From: Firmicutes bacterium CAG:110
GTDB taxonomy: Bacteria; Bacillota; Clostridia; Oscillospirales; Oscillospiraceae
Direction: 5' to 3'
DNA length: 11,907 bases
Assembly (NCBI GenBank): GCA_000434635.1
Contig: HF988136.1
Span: 1 to 11,907 of the forward strand
Shown: positions 5,839 to 11,907 of the stretch, piece by piece
Layout of the letters: each line of letters opens with the position of its first letter
How positions within the stretch are numbered: position 1 is the first letter of the stretch
The notes under the pieces: generated by a model
Databases searched by the model: none
What the model was told of the DNA's origin: nothing
Seen by the model: the letters and a program-made list of their open reading frames with translations, nothing else
Program-made: the position numbers and the translations under genes

Positions 5839-7119
5839 ATGAGAGAACTGAAGATTTGTGTTATTGGTGCTGGCAGTACCTATAGCCCCGAGTTGATTGA
5901 CGGCTTTTACACCCGCCAGGGTCAGATGAAAGTCAAGGAATTTGCCCTGATGGATATCAACATGGATCGTCTGGAGATTGTTGGCGGCTTGATTGAACGC
6001 ATGTGCCAGCATTACGACAATCCTCCCAAGGTTACCAAGACCAACGATCTGGTGGAGGCCATTACCGGTGCCGACTATGTGGTTACCCAGTTCCGTGTCG
6101 GCCTGCTGCCCGCCCGCGCCAAGGATGAGGCTATTGGACTGCGGTACGGCTATATCGGCCAGGAGACCACCGGCCCGGGCGGCTTCGCCAAGGCTTTGCG
6201 TACCATCCCGGTCATCCTGAATATTGCTAAGACTATGGAGAAGTATGCACCCAATGCCAAGCTGGTCAACTTCACCAATCCCTCCGGTATCATCACCGAG
6301 GCTGTCAGCCGCTACAGCAAGGTTCCTGTTGTGGGCCTGTGCAATGGTCCTCTGACTACCTTCAAGCGCACCATCAAGACCTTCGGTTGGGAGAATGACG
6401 ATATCTTTTTCGACTATTTCGGCCTGAACCACCTGGGCTTCATCAAGGGCATTTACCGCAACGGCAAGGATATCACCGATGAGATTTTCCCCCAGATCCT
6501 CGATCATCCCAACTGCGGCGAAATGCTGGGCTATCCCTTTAACAAACGCCAGGCTCTGGCCATGCGCGTCCTGCCTGTCGGCTACCTGCAGTACTACTTC
6601 CATCAGAACGAGTTGTACCAGAAAATCTCCTCTGCTGAGAAGACCCGCGGCCAGCTGCTGATCGATGTGGATAAGGACCTGCTGAAGGATTACAGCGACG
6701 TGAACCTGACCACCAAGCCTGCTGGTCTGGAACTCCGCGGCGGCGCTTGGTATTCCGAGGCTGCCGTGGCCCTGATCAACTCCATGGAGACCGGCGATGG
6801 TGCTCAGCACATTGTCTGCGTTCCCAACAATGGCTGCATCACCGGCCTGGCAGACGAGGCAGTGGTGGAAGTTCCTGCTGTGGTTTCCGGCGATATGCTG
6901 CGCACCCTGCACGTGGGCAAGCTGCCTGAGGCCATCGACGGCCTGGTCAAGCACGTCAAGGCCTATGAGTCCCTGACCGTGAAGGCTGCTGCTGAGAAGT
7001 CCAAGGATCTGGCTCTGCTGGCCCTGATCAGCCATCCCTTCATGCGCTCTGCCAACGATGCAGAGAAGATCCTGGATGACATCATCCGCGAGCACGCTGA
7101 ATACATCGATCTGCAGTAA
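5839..7119 (+). CDS. GH4 glycosidase, 6-phospho-beta-glucosidase type
   Basis: A 426-residue glycoside hydrolase family 4 enzyme. GH4 enzymes cleave by NAD-dependent oxidation at C3 and elimination, and need Mn2+ or a similar metal and reducing conditions. The N-terminal Rossmann motif is CVIGAGSTYSPEL. ETTGPGGF starts at Glu109. Metal ligands are Cys168 in LCNGP and His198 in LNHLG. Cys-Asn-x-Pro rather than Cys-His is the pattern of the phospho-beta-glucosidase branch (CelF/LicH/BglT) and not of alpha-galactosidases. Length is normal. The start has AGGGAG about 11 bases upstream, overlapping the previous stop. Codon use is far more biased than in its neighbours (CTG, AAG, GGC, ACC, ATC), suggesting high expression. 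The substrate should carry a 6-phosphate, presumably added by the kinase just upstream because no PTS genes are seen. Aglycone unknown. Confidence 0.93.
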   Translation: MRELKICVIGAGSTYSPELIDGFYTRQGQMKVKEFALMDINMDRLEIVGGLIERMCQHYDNPPKVTKTNDLVEAITGADYVVTQFRVGLLPARAKDEAIGLRYGYIGQETTGPGGFAKALRTIPVILNIAKTMEKYAPNAKLVNFTNPSGIITEAVSRYSKVPVVGLCNGPLTTFKRTIKTFGWENDDIFFDYFGLNHLGFIKGIYRNGKDITDEIFPQILDHPNCGEMLGYPFNKRQALAMRVLPVGYLQYYFHQNELYQKISSAEKTRGQLLIDVDKDLLKDYSDVNLTTKPAGLELRGGAWYSEAAVALINSMETGDGAQHIVCVPNNGCITGLADEAVVEVPAVVSGDMLRTLHVGKLPEAIDGLVKHVKAYESLTVKAAAEKSKDLALLALISHPFMRSANDAEKILDDIIREHAEYIDLQ

Positions 7120-7149
7120 GTCAATCGTACAATCTTGAAGGAGAATAGC

Positions 7150-8172
7150 ATGGCAGTAAAATTTTTGGAGGATGTAGGCAAGAAACTGACCGATGCCAGC
7201 CGGCAGGAAATGGTGGACGCCATTCGTGCAGCCAGTGGCCGCGTGATCATCGGCGAGACCGTCACCTTCAAGCAGTCCATGATCGACGGCGTTTCAAATG
7301 CCGAACTGTTGAAGAGCTGGGGCTGCGACATGGTGACCATCAACCACTACAACGTGGATTTCCCCATGGTGCCCGGCGTCAATTCTACCCCGGAAGGCAT
7401 TCGGCAGTTTGGCAAGGTATTCAATGAAGCAGGTGCTCCCGGGTGCAAGCCGGATACGAAAGTCATCGAGTCATCTTTCCAGAATACTTTCTGGCAGTTT
7501 GGATTTGGTGTCACGATTGGCACGGTCAAGCGGCTGGCAGGTATTCCGGTGGGCATGACCCTGGAGCCCGTGGATGTGGATTCCGACTATCCTTCGGCCA
7601 GAATTGCCACGGCGGAAAATGCACGCCGCGGTATGGATCAGGGCGCCAGCTACATCACGGTCATCCGCACCCCAACCATGTCTGCAGACGCATTCGCCCG
7701 GTGCGTTGCGGAAGTTCGTTCCGGCGTACAGGACCGCGGCCTAGTCAAGGCCGGCAAAATGCCTTGGGGTGGTGCATCGTTCCTGGTCCAGGCAGATCAG
7801 TTTGTGACAGAGGAGGAGATCCGCCAGCTGGCAGAGGCCGGTGCTGATGTGATTATTTTGCCGTCTCCCGGTACCGTTCCCGGTCTGACCATTGAGCTGG
7901 TGGCCAAATGGGTCCGCGTGGTGCATGACTGTGGCCTGCTGGCTGAAACCACCATTGGCACTTCCCAGGAGGGCGCTGATCCCGACGTGATCCGCAGATT
8001 TGCCATTGACAGCAAGATGACCGGCGCTGACCTTTTCCAGATCGGTGACAGCGTATATGGTGGCCTGTGCGTGCCTGAGAACGTCATGGCGTTCGCCAAC
8101 GCCATCAAGGGTCGCCGCCATACACTGCGTAGAGGCGCTCTGTCGCCCAAGCGTGGAGATGAGTTCCTGTAA
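7150..8172 (+). CDS. Uncharacterised probable TIM-barrel protein (DUF7916-like)
   Basis: A 340-residue soluble protein with no signal peptide. Alternating hydrophobic strands and helices and phrases such as SGRVIIGETV, DGVSNAEL, GCDMVTINHYNVDFP, AGIPVGMTLEPVD, ENARRGMDQGASYITV, VKAGKMPWGG and EAGADVIILPSPG look like a phosphate-binding (beta/alpha)8 barrel. I recall related sequences as DUF7916 or as proteins labelled PEP phosphonomutase-like, sitting in sugar operons; I cannot confirm this without a search. The sequence has no PEP-mutase or isocitrate-lyase signature that I can identify. The start is the ATG at 7150 with AAGGAG seven bases upstream, rather than the in-frame TTG at 7135, which overlaps that ribosome site. 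It lies 30 bases after GH4 and 30 before the SIS gene, so it should act on a pathway intermediate, perhaps as an aldolase, epimerase or lyase. Function unknown. Confidence 0.85.
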   Translation: MAVKFLEDVGKKLTDASRQEMVDAIRAASGRVIIGETVTFKQSMIDGVSNAELLKSWGCDMVTINHYNVDFPMVPGVNSTPEGIRQFGKVFNEAGAPGCKPDTKVIESSFQNTFWQFGFGVTIGTVKRLAGIPVGMTLEPVDVDSDYPSARIATAENARRGMDQGASYITVIRTPTMSADAFARCVAEVRSGVQDRGLVKAGKMPWGGASFLVQADQFVTEEEIRQLAEAGADVIILPSPGTVPGLTIELVAKWVRVVHDCGLLAETTIGTSQEGADPDVIRRFAIDSKMTGADLFQIGDSVYGGLCVPENVMAFANAIKGRRHTLRRGALSPKRGDEFL

Positions 8173-8202
8173 TTTGAATCAAGAAAAGGAATGTGAATCA
8201 CC

Positions 8203-9246
8203 ATGAACCAGACGAAGATGTACCGCGAAATTTTCCAGGAGCCGGAAAAACTTGCTGCCTGCTTCTCCAACAATGTGGAATCCATGCGTCAGTGCATGGC
8301 TGAGGTAAAAGAGAGAACCCCCGCCTGTGTCGTGATCGCGGCCAGAGGTACCAGCTGCAATGCCGGAAAGTACGCCAAGTACCTGATCGAAACTACGCTG
8401 GGCATCCCCGTGTGTATTGCGGCCCCGTCGGTGCTGACCAAGTATAACGGAAAGCTGAATCTCAGCAATGCGCTTGTCATCGGCATTTCCCAGTCCGGCG
8501 CGGCGGAGGACGTGTGCAGTTTGCTGGATCGCGGTAATGAGAATGGCGCACTGACCATTTCCATTACGAACACGGAAGACTCTCTGATGGCGACGCATGC
8601 CAAGTATCACTTCAACTGCTCTGCAGAGAAGGAAGAAAGCCTGGCTGCTACAAAGACCTTTGTCACCCAGATGCAGCTACTGACTATGATGGTGGGACTG
8701 TGGGCAGACGATGCGGAACTGCTCAAGCGCATGGAAGATCTTCCGCGGGTTGCTGAAACGGTTCTGAAAATGGCACCGCAGCTGAAGGAGATTGCCAACC
8801 GCTGGCGCTTTATCCAGGAGTGCTTCATCCTGGCCAGGGGTCTCGCTTACCCTGTGGCACTGGAGTGTGAGATCAAGATCCAGGAGACGTCCTCTATTCA
8901 CTCGCAGGCGTTTTCTGTTACCAATTTCACCCATGGCCCCGTTGCCATGGTGTCCCGCAGAGCGCCGATCCTGCTGATGGCCTGCGACGCGGCTACCGAT
9001 GATAATGTTGCGGCCATGCTGCAGCGTGTCAATAACGAAGGCGCGGAAACGGTTGTTATCACCAACAAGCCGGAAATTGCAGCTATGGCCCATGACGCCA
9101 TCCTGCTGCCCAAGGAGTTCGAAGGCGTTACAGCGGTGTTTGCCATTGCTACGGCAATCCAGCTGCTGGCATGTGAGCTGTCTGTCACCCGCGGCAGCAG
9201 TCCCGATACTCCCTATGGCCTGACCAAGGTTACGGTCACAAAGTAA
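8203..9246 (+). CDS. Double SIS-domain phosphosugar isomerase/deaminase/deglycase
   Basis: A 347-residue cytoplasmic protein of two SIS lobes, like the isomerase half of GlmS and like AgaS, NagB-II and FrlB. Lobe one (about 30-170) holds ARGTSCNAGKYAKYLIE and the phosphosugar loop ISQSGAAEDV at residues 95-104. Between the lobes, EESLAATKTFVTQ matches the GlmS-type E-S-x-A-x-T-K helix. Lobe two (about 195-330) has LARGLAYPVALECEIKIQE, then FTHGPVAMV, and the protein ends with the family-type GLTKVTVT. No glutaminase domain is present, so it does not make glucosamine-6-phosphate from glutamine. Expected chemistry is aldose/ketose isomerisation with or without loss of an amine: aminosugar-6-phosphate deaminase or a ketosamine-6-phosphate deglycase. 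Two kinases of the PfkB family beside it recall FrlD/FrlB Amadori-product pathways, but this is inference. Ribosome site AAAAGGA is 12 bases from the ATG. Confidence 0.9.
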   Translation: MNQTKMYREIFQEPEKLAACFSNNVESMRQCMAEVKERTPACVVIAARGTSCNAGKYAKYLIETTLGIPVCIAAPSVLTKYNGKLNLSNALVIGISQSGAAEDVCSLLDRGNENGALTISITNTEDSLMATHAKYHFNCSAEKEESLAATKTFVTQMQLLTMMVGLWADDAELLKRMEDLPRVAETVLKMAPQLKEIANRWRFIQECFILARGLAYPVALECEIKIQETSSIHSQAFSVTNFTHGPVAMVSRRAPILLMACDAATDDNVAAMLQRVNNEGAETVVITNKPEIAAMAHDAILLPKEFEGVTAVFAIATAIQLLACELSVTRGSSPDTPYGLTKVTVTK

Positions 9247-9268
9247 GAGAACAGATAGAAGAATATAC

Positions 9269-9325
9269 GGCCAATGAGGTGTGCGATACCTCTTCCGTCA
9301 CCTCATTGGCCAAGGTAAAGAGGTA
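9269..9325 (+). promoter_or_regulatory. Stem-loop whose loop can pair with the next gene's ribosome site
   Basis: GGCCAATGAGGTG (9269-9281) pairs perfectly with CACCTCATTGGCC (9299-9311) around a 17-base loop. The loop contains TACCTCTT (9287-9294), an exact 8-base complement of AAGAGGTA (9318-9325), which includes the GAGG ribosome site of the gene starting at 9333. A second fold is possible: GAGGT (9276-9280) with ACCTC (9288-9292), freeing ACCTC (9300-9304) to pair with the ribosome site. No U-run follows, so this is not a terminator. It looks like a translational control element. Confidence 0.6.
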
Positions 9326-9332
9326 GCGCGCC

Positions 9333-11255
9333 ATGAGTTTTGGAGATCAACAGTTGCTTGGAGTGTTAAACGAGATCTCTGCGTCATCTCAGCGCAAGGA
9401 ACGTCTGCGGGCCGTCGTTGCTTTCGACGGGTTTGTGGACGAAATCAAGCGGGTCATCAAACATCTGGACCCACAGGGGATGCCGGTGTATTACGCCAGC
9501 AAGAGCGAGTTTTTGAATTCCATTCAAAACGACTGGCATAACAAGGATCTGCAGCTGGAGACCGTTTGCCGAAAGATCGGCGGAAGCGGTGTCCTGGTTA
9601 GCAGCGCTCTGGCAGAGATGGGTACCGACGTAGAGGCCTGGGTGGCCATTGGACAGGAGCCGGATTTTGATCATCTGCGTCAGAAGGCGGTCCTGCATGA
9701 TATTGGGCAGCCCCCACTGACCTGGGCGCTGGAATTTGATACCGGCAAAGTGATGATGGCCGATCGCAGCTCGCTGGACCGGCTGGACTGGGAAGTTTTC
9801 AAGAAGAGAACGGATTTGGAGGAATTCAGCCGGCGGATAGAAGAAAGTGACGTTCTGATCCTGACCGGCTACGCAATTTTACAGCATGGGCATGCGCTCT
9901 ATCAGGCAATTTGCACGGAGATTTTGCCCAAGCTGAAGAGACGGCCCAAGGTATTTCTGGACCTGGCCGATATCTCATCGAAAAGCAGGAAACAGCTGGA
10001 ACAGCTGGCAAAACTGCTCCGCCAATTTGGCCGGATCGCAGACACGGAAGTGCTGCTCAACCGCAATGAATGTGAAGCGCTGCTTTCATCAGAAGAGCAG
10101 CGGCTTTCGACCCGGTATCTGGCGGAACAGGCGCAGAAGTATATTGCGCCCTGCGGTGTGGCCGTACATACAGCCACGGAAAGTGCGGTTTGCATTGGCG
10201 GTCAGACCACCGTTGTATTGCATCCGAAACTGTCGCACGTTACTGTACGCACAGGATGCGGCGACCATTTCTGCGCGGGATATTGCATGGGCAGTGCCAT
10301 GAATCTGCCGAAAACACGCTGCCTGCAGTTGGGCGCTGCAGTTGCACAGTGCTATATGGCCCAGGGGAGCAGTTCCACACGGGAGACACTGGCGGCGTTT
10401 CTGGAGCAGAGAGAACAGCCGATGACGCCTCCGTACCGGATGGTCGCAATGGATTTTGATGGTACGATTCTCAACAGTGCCCACCGGATCTCGGAGCACA
10501 CAGCACAGATGTTGAAGCGAGCCGAAGAGGCAGGGGTATCGCTCTGCGTCAACACCGGACGCTCCTTTAACGACGCCATGCATTTGATCCAAAACTGCAA
10601 TTGTTTTGACTATATCATTACATCCAATGGATGTGATTTACGAGATTTGAAAAAGAATGTGACAATCGACTGCAAGACGTTGTCGCAGGAGACAGTGGAG
10701 CAGGTAATTGCACTTTTGAAACAATACCGAGTGTATTTTGAATGTTTCATTCAGGGGCAGGCTGTCACCGAAAAGAACCTGATTGAGATCTTGAAAGCAG
10801 ACGCCGACGTCTATGCCGACTATCTGCAAGGCGGCGGTGACTGCGTACAGTCGGTGGACAATTTTAAAGACTATATCCCCCAGGAAACGCTGGCGGTTTC
10901 CAAGCTGTATGTAATGGCCGGAAGTCCGCAGCAGGCTGCAGAAATTCGCAGTGCCCTGCAATCCGTGCAGGGGCTCTCCTGCACCAGCTCCGGCGCTCAG
11001 AATATTGAAGTGATCCCGCCTTTCGTAGACAAGGCGGATGCCGTGGAAGAAATGGCCCGCTATGTAGGCATCAGCCTGTCAGAAGTGATCTCCATTGGCG
11101 ATGGTGAAAACGATATGGAAATGATTAGACGATGTGGTTGTGGCATTGCCATGGAAAATGGACTGCAGGAACTGCAGGCGTGTGCCGACTATATCTGTCC
11201 GTCTGTATCCAATGAAGGCGCGGCCGATGCCATAGAATACTTTCTTGGTTTGTAA
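9333..11255 (+). CDS. Fused PfkB-type sugar kinase and Cof-type HAD phosphatase
   Basis: A 640-residue bifunctional protein. Residues about 25-362 form a PfkB-type kinase: FDGFVDEI near the start, GGSGVLVSSALAEMGTDVE as the substrate-side loop, LLNRNECEAL before the ATP site, and the signature TGCGDHFCAG with catalytic Asp311 (GCGD for GAGD). Residues about 368-640 are a HAD phosphatase of the Cof/IIB class: DFDGT with nucleophile Asp374 and acid/base Asp376, NTGRS as motif II, FVDKADAV supplying motif III Lys, and GDGENDMEM with Asp590 and Asp594 binding Mg2+. All key residues of both halves are present. Met364 lies exactly at the junction and may be the former start of a separate phosphatase. 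GAGG lies nine bases before the ATG, inside a possible RNA switch. One half adds a phosphate and the other removes one, so either they act on different sugars in sequence or control a phosphosugar pool. Confidence 0.92.
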   Translation: MSFGDQQLLGVLNEISASSQRKERLRAVVAFDGFVDEIKRVIKHLDPQGMPVYYASKSEFLNSIQNDWHNKDLQLETVCRKIGGSGVLVSSALAEMGTDVEAWVAIGQEPDFDHLRQKAVLHDIGQPPLTWALEFDTGKVMMADRSSLDRLDWEVFKKRTDLEEFSRRIEESDVLILTGYAILQHGHALYQAICTEILPKLKRRPKVFLDLADISSKSRKQLEQLAKLLRQFGRIADTEVLLNRNECEALLSSEEQRLSTRYLAEQAQKYIAPCGVAVHTATESAVCIGGQTTVVLHPKLSHVTVRTGCGDHFCAGYCMGSAMNLPKTRCLQLGAAVAQCYMAQGSSSTRETLAAFLEQREQPMTPPYRMVAMDFDGTILNSAHRISEHTAQMLKRAEEAGVSLCVNTGRSFNDAMHLIQNCNCFDYIITSNGCDLRDLKKNVTIDCKTLSQETVEQVIALLKQYRVYFECFIQGQAVTEKNLIEILKADADVYADYLQGGGDCVQSVDNFKDYIPQETLAVSKLYVMAGSPQQAAEIRSALQSVQGLSCTSSGAQNIEVIPPFVDKADAVEEMARYVGISLSEVISIGDGENDMEMIRRCGCGIAMENGLQELQACADYICPSVSNEGAADAIEYFLGL

Positions 11256-11907
11256 TGATGAAAAAGTATCCCAAAAGCATAACAGCGCCCTACGCTGTGA
11301 TGCAGATGCTGTTCTGGTCGGCCCTCTGCATGGGACAGACGTATGCCATACCATTCCTGTGCGATATGGGCCTGACGGATGGACAAATCGGCGTGATCCT
11401 GGCCATTGTCAACAGCGTAGTGCTCCCGGCCTCCATAGCGGTCAATAAACTCTATGGACGCATGGCACATGGGTCGGTGAAGCGTTTGATTGGCCTGAGC
11501 GGCGTTAGCCTCATTGTCTCGCTGCTGATTATGTACACTGCCTTTGGGCAGGGAATGCTCTATGTTACCGTAGCGTTTTCGCTGGTTATGATCTTTATGG
11601 TCCATATCAATGGTTTGATCAACGCCCTGGGCATGCTGTATGAGCCCATGGGAATCCGGCTGAACTTTGCCGCAGGCAGAGGAATGGGGTCGCTGGGATA
11701 TGCCCTGACGGCACTTTGCACAGGAAGACTACTGCTCCATATGGAGACGCGGCGAGTCATGCTGTTGTCGGCAGTGACGGCAGGTTTGATGCTGACCCTG
11801 CTGTTCCTGTTTCCCCAGACAGCGCATCAAAAAGAAACGGTGTCCAAACAGGACCTTTCCCCGGAAAACCGGAAGAAAACCGTGTGGAGCCCGGCATTTT
11901 TGTTCCT
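11255..11907 (+). CDS. MFS sugar/nucleoside symporter, partial (3' end off the window)
   Basis: The frame is open from 11255 to the window end, about 217 residues. ATG ATG starts overlap the TAA of the fusion gene (TAATGATG), with no clear ribosome site, so translation is probably coupled to the upstream gene. The sequence shows about six hydrophobic segments and looks like the N-terminal half of a major facilitator: MLFWSALCMGQTYAIPFL as helix 1, then GLTDGQIGVILAI, the short basic loop between helices 2 and 3 (NKLYGRMAHGSVKR), and RGMGSLGYALTAL, a phrase typical of the oligosaccharide/nucleoside H+ symporter group related to LacY. A hydrophilic central loop (EKETVSK-like, residues about 190-210) begins before the cut. 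It would import or export a sugar or aglycone related to the pathway. Substrate unknown. Confidence 0.85.
   Translation, partial: MMKKYPKSITAPYAVMQMLFWSALCMGQTYAIPFLCDMGLTDGQIGVILAIVNSVVLPASIAVNKLYGRMAHGSVKRLIGLSGVSLIVSLLIMYTAFGQGMLYVTVAFSLVMIFMVHINGLINALGMLYEPMGIRLNFAAGRGMGSLGYALTALCTGRLLLHMETRRVMLLSAVTAGLMLTLLFLFPQTAHQKETVSKQDLSPENRKKTVWSPAFLF

Noticed and set aside
5818..7095. 425-codon open frame on the minus strand opposite the GH4 gene
   Set aside because: It has no recognisable domain, its composition is what strong GC3 bias produces on the antisense strand, and the plus-strand protein is a clear GH4 enzyme.
7135..7149. TTG start adding five residues to the barrel protein
   Set aside because: Those codons contain the AAGGAG ribosome site of the ATG at 7150.
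9269..9311. Rho-independent terminator between SIS and fusion genes
   Set aside because: Strong stem but no T-run on either strand and a ribosome site follows within 10 bases.
1..11907. Insertion sequences, integrases, CRISPR arrays, tRNA or rRNA genes
   Set aside because: No transposase or recombinase motifs, no regularly spaced repeats and no tRNA-like or rRNA-like stretches were seen.

Overview
The base composition, AAGGAG/GGAGG-type ribosome binding sites, consensus sigma-A promoters and gene types point to a Firmicute. A gut-type Clostridia such as an Oscillospiraceae member is my inference; no marker gene proves it. The window is a carbohydrate-use locus built as two divergent operons around a non-coding regulatory region of about 590 bases (4293-4884).

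Left arm, minus strand, read from the middle outward: a lipoprotein sugar-binding protein (3027-4292), two CUT1-type ABC permeases (2063-2956 and 1223-2050), and a double-[4Fe-4S] aldo/keto reductase (1165 to beyond base 1). The reductase reading frame is interrupted by two in-frame amber codons. No ABC ATPase is present, so the importer probably uses an ATPase encoded elsewhere. A perfect 13-bp hairpin separates the binding protein from the first permease.

Right arm, plus strand: a PfkB sugar kinase (4885-5823), a GH4 6-phospho-beta-glucosidase-type enzyme (5839-7119), an uncharacterised probable TIM-barrel protein (7150-8172), a two-lobed SIS phosphosugar isomerase/deaminase/deglycase (8203-9246), a 640-residue fusion of a second PfkB-type kinase to a Cof-type HAD phosphatase (9333-11255), and the start of an MFS sugar symporter cut by the window end (11255-11907). 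The gap before the fusion gene carries a 13-bp stem whose loop is an 8-base perfect complement of that gene's Shine-Dalgarno region.

Working model (inference): an unphosphorylated glycoside or glycoconjugate enters by the ABC system and is phosphorylated in the cytoplasm by the first PfkB kinase. The NAD- and metal-dependent GH4 enzyme cleaves it, and the SIS protein, TIM-barrel protein and kinase-phosphatase process the phosphosugar products. This would be a PTS-independent way to feed a phospho-glycosidase. The most unusual elements are the kinase-phosphatase fusion, its possible RNA switch, and the twice-amber-interrupted reductase.
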